Shown one piece after another: positions 17,732-26,103 of a DNA stretch of 64,000 nucleotides (positions are counted from its first letter, which is position 1; each line of letters begins with the position of its first letter). This DNA comes from UBA1479 sp048263775 (GTDB lineage Bacteria; Pseudomonadota; Alphaproteobacteria; Rhodospirillales; Casp-alpha2): assembly GCA_048263775.1 (NCBI GenBank), contig JBLXDU010000002.1:371408-435407 (forward strand), given 5' to 3'. The notes beneath the pieces were generated by a model that saw only the letters and a list, made by a program, of their open reading frames with translations, was not told where the DNA came from and did not search any database. Position numbers and translations under genes: made by a program.

Positions 17732-18730
17732 ATGGATGACCTCAGCACCCCCGCCGATCTTCCGGTGATTCCCCTGGTTGACGCCGGGCAAGGCGGCCCG
17801 CCCGCCGTGGCCGAGGCCGAACGGGCGCGGTTCACGGACCTGTTCCGCGCGGGCCGCGACCATTACGGCCCCCTGTTCCTGGGCCTGGGGGATCGGCTGA
17901 CCAAACGCTGGCTCGCCGATTGCCCGACGCCCTACCGCGCCGATCTCGACGCCTGCGCGGCTCAATTGGACCACGCGGGGGTCTACATGCTGAACCTCAG
18001 CTATGAATGGTCGTGCACCACGGCCATGGGCCGCCCGCCGTCGGGCCGCGGCAACCGCATGCTGCGCACCCTCGACTGGCCGCTTCACGGCCTGGGCCGC
18101 AACGTGGTCGTCGCACGGCAGGGGGGCGGCGCGGGGGACTGGCTCAACGTCACCTGGCCGGGGTTCGTGGGCGTGGCCACGGCCATGGCGCCGGGGCGCT
18201 TCGCGGCGGCGCTCAACCAGCCGCCCATGAAGACATGCACCACCAGTTGCTGGCTTGACTGGGCGATCGAGCGGACCCGGGTGTGGCGGCGGCGCCTGAT
18301 GCCGCCGACGCATCTGCTGCGCCTGGCCTTCGAGACCTGCCCAACCTACGAGGCGGCGAAAACCCTGTTGACCGAAACGCCGATCGCGGTGCCGGCCTTT
18401 TTCTCCCTGTCGGGAACGGCGTCCCATGAAGGCTGCGTCATCGAGCGCACGGAAACCGACGCCTTCATCCGCGACGGCGGCAGCGCCGCCATCGCCAACC
18501 ACTGGGTCGCGGGGCCCTTTACGGGCCGTTTACGGGGCTTTGACAGCCCTGGCCGCTTCGCCCGGATGGAAGCCTGCCGGGACGGGGTCGAAGACGGTTT
18601 CGACTGGGTCGTCCCGCCGATCCTCAACCCGACCACGCGGCTTGCCGTGACCGCCAACGCGGCCACGGGGGGGCTGCGGGTGCGCGGATACGAGGCCGCG
18701 GGGGCCGCGACTCGGGACTTCACCCTGTGA
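17732..18730 (+). CDS. acid-ceramidase-like Ntn hydrolase (amidase)
   Basis: A 332-residue protein resembling the linear-amide Ntn hydrolases (acid ceramidase, N-acylethanolamine amidase, C45/C89 peptidases). The presumed nucleophile is Cys95 in YEWSCTTA, followed by Arg112 and Asp115 in RTLDWPL; this spacing is close to Cys143/Arg159/Asp162 of human acid ceramidase. Residues 1-94 would be removed by autocleavage. No signal peptide is visible, so it is probably cytoplasmic. C-terminal landmarks are FFSLSGTASHEGCVIER and NHWVAGPF. It is divergent from purB and reads towards the dehydrogenase-like and CBS genes. The substrate is unknown; an N-acyl amide is a guess. Confidence 0.72.
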   Translation: MDDLSTPADLPVIPLVDAGQGGPPAVAEAERARFTDLFRAGRDHYGPLFLGLGDRLTKRWLADCPTPYRADLDACAAQLDHAGVYMLNLSYEWSCTTAMGRPPSGRGNRMLRTLDWPLHGLGRNVVVARQGGGAGDWLNVTWPGFVGVATAMAPGRFAAALNQPPMKTCTTSCWLDWAIERTRVWRRRLMPPTHLLRLAFETCPTYEAAKTLLTETPIAVPAFFSLSGTASHEGCVIERTETDAFIRDGGSAAIANHWVAGPFTGRLRGFDSPGRFARMEACRDGVEDGFDWVVPPILNPTTRLAVTANAATGGLRVRGYEAAGAATRDFTL

Positions 18731-18820
18731 CTTAGGTCATTGACGCTCGGGCCCGGGTTATTAGACTGCCGGTCCCGGGGGGGCTCCTGGAATTGCGTGT
18801 CGCAAATTGAGGAGACATCC

Positions 18821-20188
18821 ATGAATCTGTTCACTCTGCTGAAGGTCCGTGCGGCCGAAGGCCGGCCGATCCGCGTCGGCCTGATCGGCGCCGGAAAATT
18901 CGGCTCCATGTACCTGGCCCAGGCGCCGAAGACGCCGGGTGTGCACGTCGCGGGCGTGGTCGACCTCAGCCCGGCCAACGCGCGGGCCAATCTGGATCGG
19001 GTCGGCTGGTCGGCGGCACGCACCAACGTGGGATCGCTCGACGCCGCCGTGGCGTCGGGGCAGACGTTCCTGTCCGACGATTGGCAGGCTCTGATCTCTC
19101 ATCCCGCGATCGACATCATCGTCGAATGCACGGGCAATCCCGTGGCGGCAGTCGACCATTGCCTGGCCGCCTTCGCCGCCGGCAAGCATGTCGTCAACGT
19201 CACGGTCGAGGCCGATGCCTTCTGCGGCCCGCTGCTGGCGGCCAAGGCCGGGGACGCCGGGGTGATCTATTCCCTGGCCTACGGCGATCAGCCGGCGCTG
19301 GCGTGCGAGCTGGTCGACTGGGCGCGCACGGCGGGCTTTCCCGTGGTGGCCGCCGGGCGCGGTCACAAATGGCTGCCGCATTTTCGGGAATCGACGCCGG
19401 ATACCGTATGGGACCATTGGGGGTTGAGCGCCGAACAGGCCAAGGCCGGGGGCCTCAACCCCAAGATGTTCAACGCCTTCCTCGACGGCTCCAAACCGGC
19501 GATCGAGACCGCCGCCATCGCCAACGCGACGGGGCTGGAAGCGCCCGAGGACGGCCTCGCCTTTCCGCCCGGCTCCATCGACGACATCCCGACCCTGATG
19601 CGCCCCCGCGACGAGGGCGGGGTTCTGGAAAAGAAGGGCCTGGTCGAGGCCGTGGCCTCCCTGCGCCCCGACGGCACGCCCATCACCCACGACATCCGCA
19701 AGGGGGTCTGGGTTTGCGTCGAGGCCGATACGGACTATATCCGCCGCTGTTTCGAGGAATATCAGGTCACCACCGACCCCTCGGGCCGTTACATGTGCAA
19801 TTACAAGAAATGGCACATGATCGGCCTGGAACTGGGCCTTTCCGTCGCCTCCATCGGCCTGCGCGGCGAGCCCACGGGCGTCGCCACCTGTTTCAACGCC
19901 GACGTGGTGGCGACGGCCAAGCGCGCCCTCGCCCCCGGCGACATGCTCGACGGCGAAGGCGGGGCGACCGTGTTCGGCAAGCTGCAGCCGGCGGCCAAAT
20001 CCATGGCCGACGGGCGCCTGCCCCTGGGCCTTGCCCATCAATTGAAGGTCGTCCGCCCCATCGCCAAGGACGCCATGCTGACCTGGGACGACGTCGCCGT
20101 GGACGAAAGCCTGAGCGCCACGCAGATCCGCCGCGAGATGGAAGCCATGTTCGGCGGCGGCGCGGCGGGGACGCGCCTGGCGGGCTGA
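18821..20188 (+). CDS. homoserine-dehydrogenase-like oxidoreductase with C-terminal SAF domain
   Basis: A 455-residue protein. The N-terminal Rossmann domain has VGLIGAGKFGSMYL, and the rest resembles the homoserine-dehydrogenase-like group that includes NAD-dependent enzymes of sugar-acid metabolism. The last 90 residues (ALAPGDMLDGEGG...MLTWDDVAVD) form an SAF fold, also found in antifreeze proteins, sialate synthases and FlgA. It lacks the full catalytic domain and ACT domain of true homoserine dehydrogenases, so threonine synthesis is not supported. ATG at 18821 has GAGGAG 8 bases upstream. It probably shares a transcript with the Ntn hydrolase (90 bases upstream) and the CBS gene. Confidence 0.8.
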   Translation: MNLFTLLKVRAAEGRPIRVGLIGAGKFGSMYLAQAPKTPGVHVAGVVDLSPANARANLDRVGWSAARTNVGSLDAAVASGQTFLSDDWQALISHPAIDIIVECTGNPVAAVDHCLAAFAAGKHVVNVTVEADAFCGPLLAAKAGDAGVIYSLAYGDQPALACELVDWARTAGFPVVAAGRGHKWLPHFRESTPDTVWDHWGLSAEQAKAGGLNPKMFNAFLDGSKPAIETAAIANATGLEAPEDGLAFPPGSIDDIPTLMRPRDEGGVLEKKGLVEAVASLRPDGTPITHDIRKGVWVCVEADTDYIRRCFEEYQVTTDPSGRYMCNYKKWHMIGLELGLSVASIGLRGEPTGVATCFNADVVATAKRALAPGDMLDGEGGATVFGKLQPAAKSMADGRLPLGLAHQLKVVRPIAKDAMLTWDDVAVDESLSATQIRREMEAMFGGGAAGTRLAG

Positions 20189-20266
20189 TTGGCGGCGCAT
20201 TCCCGCGACCTGTCAGGATGCGGTCACCCTGTGGGCCTAGAACGGGGGAGGTTTAAAGGGGGGCTT

Positions 20267-20761
20267 ATGGAACAACACTTGCCTGACGACGGGGGAAGCA
20301 TCCCCAAGACCGTTCGCCGCCTGGTCGAGGAAAAGGGCTCGGCCGTCTCGACCATTTCACCCGACGACCTGGCGGTCGACGCGGCCCGCATGATGGCGGA
20401 AGAAAAGATCGGCGTGCTGGTCTGCTGCGACGACCCGACCATCGTCTCGGGCGTGATTTCCGAACGGGACATCGTCCGGGTGTTCGCCGAACACCCGGAA
20501 GGGGTCGGCACCATGCTGGTTCACGACGTGATGACCAAGGACGTCCGGACCTGCCACATGGACGACGAGATTTCGACGGCCATGGCGATCATGCAGCAGG
20601 GCGGGTTCCGCCACCTGCCCGTCGTCGACGACGGCCGCCTGCGCGCCCTGATCAGCGCCACCGACATCCTGATGTTCTACATGCGATACGCCAGCCTCAA
20701 CGACCGCCAGGTGATCCTGGCGATCATCCTGGAATCCGGGCTGGTCTATCCGGGCGGGTGA
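20267..20761 (+). CDS. CBS-pair domain protein
   Basis: A 164-residue protein made of two CBS motifs (about residues 24-80 and 88-145), seen in SPDDLAVDAARMMAEEKIG, SERDIVRVF and DEISTAMAIMQQ...HLPVVDDGRL. CBS pairs bind adenosyl nucleotides and sense energy state. No catalytic domain is fused, so it probably acts on a partner protein. ATG at 20267 has AAAGGGGGG about 6 bases upstream. It is the third gene of the run that starts with the Ntn hydrolase. Confidence 0.88.
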   Translation: MEQHLPDDGGSIPKTVRRLVEEKGSAVSTISPDDLAVDAARMMAEEKIGVLVCCDDPTIVSGVISERDIVRVFAEHPEGVGTMLVHDVMTKDVRTCHMDDEISTAMAIMQQGGFRHLPVVDDGRLRALISATDILMFYMRYASLNDRQVILAIILESGLVYPGG

Positions 20762-20941
20762 GGGGGGCTGTTTTCAACACCGAAGCGGCCGCGTTATGCA
20801 TTGAGGAGGATGGCCGCTTATAGCCAGGAGCGGACCAAGCTTTGCAAATCCAAAATTCTTAGAATTTCCGCCGGCCTGGAAAACATCACGTAAGTCCCGG
20901 TGCCATGTTGTCGGTTCGCGTGCGCCCGATTACAAGGAACT

Positions 20942-21394
20942 ATGAATGTGCTTCAAAAACATGGCATTGCATTCAAAGCTATTCGCACCGAAGAGGATGC
21001 AAGGCTTGCAAAGTTTATCGGGCGTGGCTGGTTCATCGCTCAGTTTGGGTTCTTTTTTCTCGGGAGGATTTGGTTCCATTCCTTAAAGCACCGAGAAGAA
21101 TTGATGCAGACCCTGACTTTTCAATGTTCGTACGGCAATCCTGATTGCATGACGTCGTCCATCTTTTACGCTTACGTCACTACCATGGCCCTATTTTGGG
21201 TCGGCCTGAAAACAGATCGCGGTATCTTGATGGTACCGTTCTTCTTAATTTGGGTACTTGCAACACTTGGAGCGACATCTGGCGGTGTTGTCATGGGATA
21301 CGTGATGATCCCGGCAACTCTGTTTCTCTATCAGGCTTTTCGCGGCTCAGTTTACTTGCGCCAGTCGAACGGCGCCTCGCCAGCAACGAACTGA
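20942..21394 (+). CDS. hypothetical membrane protein of atypical base composition
   Basis: A 150-residue protein with three or four membrane segments (about residues 29-44, 73-90, 99-116 and 118-138) and a two-cysteine loop (CSYGNPDC). Base composition is clearly more AT-rich than the neighbouring genes, with many TTT, AAA, CTT and GCA codons, which suggests recent acquisition. AAGGAA lies 4 bases before ATG at 20942. It has no similarity I can name. It is flanked by about 180 bases on the left and 80 on the right without genes. Confidence 0.6.
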   Translation: MNVLQKHGIAFKAIRTEEDARLAKFIGRGWFIAQFGFFFLGRIWFHSLKHREELMQTLTFQCSYGNPDCMTSSIFYAYVTTMALFWVGLKTDRGILMVPFFLIWVLATLGATSGGVVMGYVMIPATLFLYQAFRGSVYLRQSNGASPATN

Positions 21395-21477
21395 CGTCCG
21401 CTTCGGGTCAAAAGCGGTCACCTATCACCAACAAACGAAACGTCCGCTTTTACCGCGAACGACCGCGCCGCCGCTGG

Positions 21478-22182
21478 TTAACGCGCCGCCGGGCGGGGGG
21501 CGTCCGCATAGGCGGACGAGTCGTAGGACTTGGTGCCGTCGAGCGGGTCCAGCCAATAGCCGGAACTGATGATCTCGATCGTCATGACGTTGTCGCCGGT
21601 CGGGGTGGCGCGGACGATCCACACGACCTCGGCGGCTTCGGGAAAGGACGTGCCGGCCAGTTGGTCGCCGTAAAGCCGGTGCAGCACGGCGTCGGGCTCC
21701 ATGCCGTCGGCGAGCAGGCGGACGACGAAGGTCTCGTCCGGCGCCGGGGTCAGCAGCACCTTGGCGGCGGCGTTGACGGCGGTCACTTCAAGTTCGACGC
21801 GGACCGCGTCGGGTTTCGGGAACAGGTTGGGAAAGGCCGCGTAGAGCAGGCCGCCGATCGTGAACAGGCGTTCGTGGAGGGCGGAATTGGAATATTCCTC
21901 CCACAGCTTTTCCTCCTGCATCTCGCCGGCGATGTTGCGCATCTGGCCGTCGCGCAGCACGTCGCCCATGTCGTGCTTGAGCACCTGATAGGCCGCTTCC
22001 TCGGGCGCTAGCCCCTGCAGGGCGAGCAGGCACATGTCGCGCTTTTCGTCGTCGCTGAGGCCGCTCTGGTCGCCGTAATCCAGGGCGTCGAGCAGGGCGG
22101 CGTAATGATCGACGGTCCGCGCCCCCTCGATCTCCATGATGTTGGAGAAACTGAGGACCCGAACCCGAAATTCCGTTTTCAT
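21478..22182 (-). CDS. conserved-looking hypothetical protein (234 aa)
   Basis: A soluble 234-residue acidic protein with no membrane segment or signal peptide. A helical N-terminal half (DEKRDMCLLALQGLAPEEAAYQVL) leads into a beta-rich C-terminal half (LEVTAVNAAAKVLL...TIEIISSGYWLDPLDGT). A GGAGGCAGG ribosome site lies just before ATG at 22182. It is the last gene of the minus-strand MFS/flavin-reductase run, 70 bases after the membrane-protein gene. I do not recognise the family; codon use matches the host, so it looks native. Confidence 0.65.
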   Translation of the reverse strand: MKTEFRVRVLSFSNIMEIEGARTVDHYAALLDALDYGDQSGLSDDEKRDMCLLALQGLAPEEAAYQVLKHDMGDVLRDGQMRNIAGEMQEEKLWEEYSNSALHERLFTIGGLLYAAFPNLFPKPDAVRVELEVTAVNAAAKVLLTPAPDETFVVRLLADGMEPDAVLHRLYGDQLAGTSFPEAAEVVWIVRATPTGDNVMTIEIISSGYWLDPLDGTKSYDSSAYADAPRPAAR

Positions 22183-22252
22183 CCTGCCTCCGCCCTGTTC
22201 TGCGCGAATTGATCCTGCCCGACTGTATAGCAGGCGATGGGGAGAAGGGCGC

Positions 22253-22687
22253 TCAATGACCCACCGTTTCCTCACCCTCGCCGCCGAACCGGGTGGCGGC
22301 CCAGCCGATCGCCAGACCGACCACCGCCCCTTCGGCCACGAACCACCAGGGCGAGGCGAGCGGGCTGCCGAAGCCGAAGATGTTGATCAGCACGGCTTCC
22401 ATGAAGTCATAGGCGAAAAAGGTCAGAACGAAGTTCATCCAGGCCCCCAGGATCGTCGAACGCGCCCACCAGGGCAGCGGCAGATGCAGCACCGGATGCC
22501 AGGTAAATATCCCCGCCATCCCGATGATCGCGCCCAGGGTCGTGTACCAGAACAGGATGCCGAACCGCACCAGCCAGCCCACGTCGGCCATGAAATAGGG
22601 AAAGCTGAGAAAGCCGGCGAGCCCGACCAGAAAGCCGAGCGCCTTGCCGATGGCGATGCGGGTGACGAGGGACGGGCGGTCGAACAT
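22253..22687 (-). CDS. hypothetical four-helix membrane protein
   Basis: A 144-residue integral membrane protein with about four hydrophobic segments (IGKALGFLVGLAGFLSF, FGILFWYTTLGAIIGMAGIF, ILGAWMNFVLTFFAYDF and WWFVAEGAVVGLAIGWAA) and little else. GGAGG lies 9 bases before ATG at 22687; an ATG at 22702 is an alternative. It sits in the MFS/flavin-reductase run, between that enzyme and the 234-residue unknown. I do not recognise the family. Confidence 0.65.
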   Translation of the reverse strand: MFDRPSLVTRIAIGKALGFLVGLAGFLSFPYFMADVGWLVRFGILFWYTTLGAIIGMAGIFTWHPVLHLPLPWWARSTILGAWMNFVLTFFAYDFMEAVLINIFGFGSPLASPWWFVAEGAVVGLAIGWAATRFGGEGEETVGH

Positions 22688-22772
22688 GGGCGGGGCCTCC
22701 ATCGATGTGACGAAGAACCAGCCTAGCACCCCGGCGGGGGCCTGCCTTGATCTGGGTTAAGTCCGCCGACGG

Positions 22773-23414
22773 TCAGGTATAGGGATGAAAGCCCGGCCGT
22801 TCCATGGTGAACAGGGTGTCGGCGGTTACTTCCGAATAGTCCTGATAACCCATGCGCGCGATGGGGTGCAGCTTGCCGATGTCGATCTGGCCGTTTTCCA
22901 TGATCAGGTCATCGGCGATATGAACGCCCACGACTTCGCCGAACACCACGGTGTAAAGGTGTTCGCCCTTGGTATTGGGCAGTTCCACCGACTGCACGAC
23001 CTTGCATTCGAACTGGATCGGCGATTCCTTGACGCGCGGCGGCTTGACCAGGGTGGACGCGATCGGCGTCAACCCGGCCAGCGCCATTTCGTCCTGATCC
23101 GGGCCCAGGTCGGCGGAGGTCTGGTTCATGGCTTCGCGCGTGTCCCAGGTCGCGAAGTTGTGCACGAACTCGCCGGTTTCCAGCGCGTTGCGCAGGGAAT
23201 CCTTGCGGCCGTCGGTCCCTTCGATGCGGCTGGCGCCGGCCGAGAACATGACCGTCGGCGGGTTGTAGGCGACGCCGTTGAAAAAGCTGTAAGGCGCCAG
23301 ATTCACGTTGCCCGCCTTGTCGACAGTGGTGATCCAGCCGATGGGCCGGGGCACGACCAGGCTATTGAAGGGGTTCTTGGCCAGACCGTGGCCGTCCTTG
23401 GGCTCGTAAAACAT
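22773..23414 (-). CDS. flavin reductase-like FMN-binding protein
   Basis: A 213-residue protein with the flavin-reductase split-barrel signature: RPIGWITTVD...NVNLAPYSFFNGVAYNPPTVMFSAG in the N-terminal half, then HNFATWDTREAMN. These bind FMN and serve as the reductase of two-component monooxygenases or as stand-alone oxidoreductases. No oxygenase component is next to it; the upstream gene is an MFS transporter 33 bases away, so they may handle one compound together. Confidence 0.85.
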   Translation of the reverse strand: MFYEPKDGHGLAKNPFNSLVVPRPIGWITTVDKAGNVNLAPYSFFNGVAYNPPTVMFSAGASRIEGTDGRKDSLRNALETGEFVHNFATWDTREAMNQTSADLGPDQDEMALAGLTPIASTLVKPPRVKESPIQFECKVVQSVELPNTKGEHLYTVVFGEVVGVHIADDLIMENGQIDIGKLHPIARMGYQDYSEVTADTLFTMERPGFHPYT

Positions 23415-23447
23415 GGGGGTTTCCTTATAGGCTGGAGCGCGTGAGCG

Positions 23448-24653
23448 TCAGAGGCGGGCTTTGCGGTATAAGGCATACCATAGAAGACCGGCCGCCTGCA
23501 TCCCGGCGACGATCAGGAAGGCCGTGCGGTAGCCTTCGGGCGCGAAATGGCCGGGGGTGGGTTCGGGCCATTGATAGATGATTTCGCCGATCCCCCATTG
23601 CACGGCGAAGGCGCCGAAGAACACCATGACGTTAAGCCCGGTGACGACGCGCCCGGTCAATTCCTTGGGGAAGGTCTGGGACAGCACCGTATAGGGCAGG
23701 ATGCCGAAGGTCCCGAACAGGCCGAAGGCGTACCACACGGGCGTTGTGTCCTCGAACGGGTCGAGGGCGATGACCGTCAGCGCAATGGTGAACATGATCA
23801 TGCCGAACACGGACACGGCCATGGTGCGGATGCCCATGCGGGCCAGCCGGTCGGCGATCCCGCCCATGGACACGAAGCCGAGCACCATGAAGGCGGCAAT
23901 GAACAGAAGCCCCGTCGCCATTTCCGACTGTTCCAGCCCGGCCACGTCGCGCAGCCAAGGCCCGGACCACAGGGACTGCACGCCGAGATAGCCGCTTTGC
24001 ACCAGGACCGAGGCCGGGGCCACCCGCTTGAACGCCGGGTCGGCGAACACGCGCTTGATGCCGTTCACCATCTCGCCCAGGGTTTCCGTGCTTTCCGTGC
24101 GGTCGCGCTTGGGCACGGCCAGGAACAGATAGGCCGCCGCCGTCAGCGTGACCGCGGCCAGAATGAAGAACACGCCGCGCCAGTCGGTGAATGACAGGGC
24201 CATTTCCACGGGCTTGGTCGCGGTCAAGGCGCCCATGCCGCCGAACGCCATGTGGATGCCGGTGACCAGGGACTGGCGCTGTGCCGGCACCCAATGGGAA
24301 TAGGCCTTGAACGCCGCCATCAGGCAGGCCGAGGTGCCGAAGCCGATCATCGCCCGGCCGACGACCAGGCCCGGCGTGCTGCCGGCCATGCCGAACACCA
24401 GGGCGCCGGCGGCGGCGACCACCAGAAGCGCCGCCTCGACCTTCCTGGGCCCGTATCGGTCCAACAGAATGCCGAGCGGCAGTTGGAAGGCGGCGAAGGC
24501 GAAGAAATTGGCGCTGGTCAAAAGCCCCAGGTCCGCCGCCGTCAGGCCGAGGTCGGCGATCAGGTTGGGCGCGATGACGGCATTCACCACCCTGAACAGG
24601 TAGCTCAGGAAATAGCCGAAGGCGAAGGGAAGAAAGACCTGAAAGACGATCAT
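23448..24653 (-). CDS. MFS transporter
   Basis: A 401-residue, 12-helix major facilitator. The loop motif between helices 2 and 3 (GILLDRYGPRKVEA) is of the GxLaDrxGrr type, and the second half starts after the QS-rich central loop. Aliphatic and glycine-rich segments are typical of drug or organic-acid exporters; the substrate is not readable. It heads the minus-strand operon and is divergent from the cyclase gene. ATG at 24653 is preferred to earlier openings that would add an unrelated basic region. Confidence 0.88.
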   Translation of the reverse strand: MIVFQVFLPFAFGYFLSYLFRVVNAVIAPNLIADLGLTAADLGLLTSANFFAFAAFQLPLGILLDRYGPRKVEAALLVVAAAGALVFGMAGSTPGLVVGRAMIGFGTSACLMAAFKAYSHWVPAQRQSLVTGIHMAFGGMGALTATKPVEMALSFTDWRGVFFILAAVTLTAAAYLFLAVPKRDRTESTETLGEMVNGIKRVFADPAFKRVAPASVLVQSGYLGVQSLWSGPWLRDVAGLEQSEMATGLLFIAAFMVLGFVSMGGIADRLARMGIRTMAVSVFGMIMFTIALTVIALDPFEDTTPVWYAFGLFGTFGILPYTVLSQTFPKELTGRVVTGLNVMVFFGAFAVQWGIGEIIYQWPEPTPGHFAPEGYRTAFLIVAGMQAAGLLWYALYRKARL

Positions 24654-24774
24654 GGATGGGCCTATATTATCGTTGAATTCCCGCCGGGAGGCCACCGGCG
24701 GGGGCGGAGACCTTGCGCCAAACGTGTGCCGAAGGCAAGCGCAGGGCGGGAAAACATACATAGGTAGGAAACAC

Positions 24775-26022
24775 ATGGGGCCTGGCGGCGGCTTTCCCTA
24801 CGGCGACTGGGAACGGGACATTCAGGCGATCAGCGATTGGCTGGTGGCCGAGGCCCTGGGCCGTGTCCAGGTGCGTCCCTTGTTGGCCGGATTGTGTGAT
24901 GCCCTGAACGCGGCCGGGCTGCCGGTTTTGCGCGCCATTTCGGCGCTCAGCACGTTGCACCCCATGTATGTGGCGCATACCTATACCTACGTGCGCGGGC
25001 GGGGCAACGTGACGTCGGATATTCCGCATGGCGCGCATAACACCGACGCTTGGCAGAAAAGCCCCCTGAAAACCATGTTCGACAACGACGTCACGGAATG
25101 CCGCTTCGACCTGACCGATGACAAGCTGGTGACGCCCTATCCCCTGTTGGGCGAGGCACGGGATTTGGGCGGCACCGATTACGTCGGTTTCCTCACGCCC
25201 TTCGTCACGGGGGTGGACGTGCCGGATTCCGTCCATGACCTTGACGGTCTGATGACGTCCTGGGTCACCGACCGGCCCGAGGGCTTCGCGGCCAAGCACC
25301 TGCGCGCGCTGCGCCGTCTGGTGCCGCGCTTCGCGCTGGCCGCCAAGCTGGCCAAGCGCGAGGAGACGGCGCTTAACATCGTCACCGCCTATATGGGCCG
25401 GGATGCCGGCTGTCGGGTGCTGAACGGCCAGATCAAGCTGGGCGACGGCCAGGTCATTCCCTCCGTCATCTGGTATTCGGACATGCGCAATTCGACGGAA
25501 CTGTGCGAAAGCCTGAGCCATGGCGAGTATCTTGCCGTGCTCAACCAGTATTTCGCCTGCACGGCGGGGGCGGTGATGGAGGGCGGCGGCGAGGTTCTGC
25601 GTTTCGTCGGCGACGCGGTGCTGGCGATCTTCCCGATCGGCGAGGACGGCGGCTACAGCCCCGAGGAAGCCTGTGCCAAGGCCCTGGCGGCGGCCGGCCG
25701 GGCCGAGGAAAAGCTGGAAAAGGTCAACGCGGAGCGCCGTGCGGAGGGCCATCCGGAACTGGATTTCGGGCTCGGCCTGCATGTCGGCGAGGTCATGTAC
25801 GGCAACATCGGCGTGCCCGCGCGGGTCGAGTTCTCGGTCACCGGCCCGGCGGCGAACGAGGTTGCGCGGCTGGAAAACCTGACCAAGGAAACGGGCAACC
25901 GGGTCGTTGTCTCGGCGCGCTTTTCTCAACATCTGGACGTCGACTGGCGGCCCCTGGGCGCGCATCGCCTGCGGGGAGTTTCCGGCGAACAGGAAGTGTT
26001 TGCGCCACCCAAAGCGGGCTGA
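24775..26022 (+). CDS. class III adenylate/guanylate cyclase
   Basis: A 415-residue protein. Residues 1-210 resemble the regulatory N-terminal region seen in rhizobial cyclases (WLVAEALGRV...LSTLHPMYVAHTYTYVRG). The catalytic domain (225-410) has metal-binding aspartates Asp236 (WYSDMRNST) and Asp280 (FVGDAVLAIF), and FSVTGPAANEVARLE near residue 350. GTP/ATP preference is not decided by eye. Class III enzymes make cyclic AMP or GMP. Next come a DUF2062 gene and, in the opposite direction, a cyclic-nucleotide-gated channel. AGGTAGGAA lies just before ATG at 24775. Confidence 0.9.
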   Translation: MGPGGGFPYGDWERDIQAISDWLVAEALGRVQVRPLLAGLCDALNAAGLPVLRAISALSTLHPMYVAHTYTYVRGRGNVTSDIPHGAHNTDAWQKSPLKTMFDNDVTECRFDLTDDKLVTPYPLLGEARDLGGTDYVGFLTPFVTGVDVPDSVHDLDGLMTSWVTDRPEGFAAKHLRALRRLVPRFALAAKLAKREETALNIVTAYMGRDAGCRVLNGQIKLGDGQVIPSVIWYSDMRNSTELCESLSHGEYLAVLNQYFACTAGAVMEGGGEVLRFVGDAVLAIFPIGEDGGYSPEEACAKALAAAGRAEEKLEKVNAERRAEGHPELDFGLGLHVGEVMYGNIGVPARVEFSVTGPAANEVARLENLTKETGNRVVVSARFSQHLDVDWRPLGAHRLRGVSGEQEVFAPPKAG

Positions 26023-26103
26023 TAAAGCAAATCCGGGAGCAAGAAACTGGGTATCAACAAAAACGGCAACGGGACGGGATACTGGCATGGGGCCAAGCGC
26101 TTC

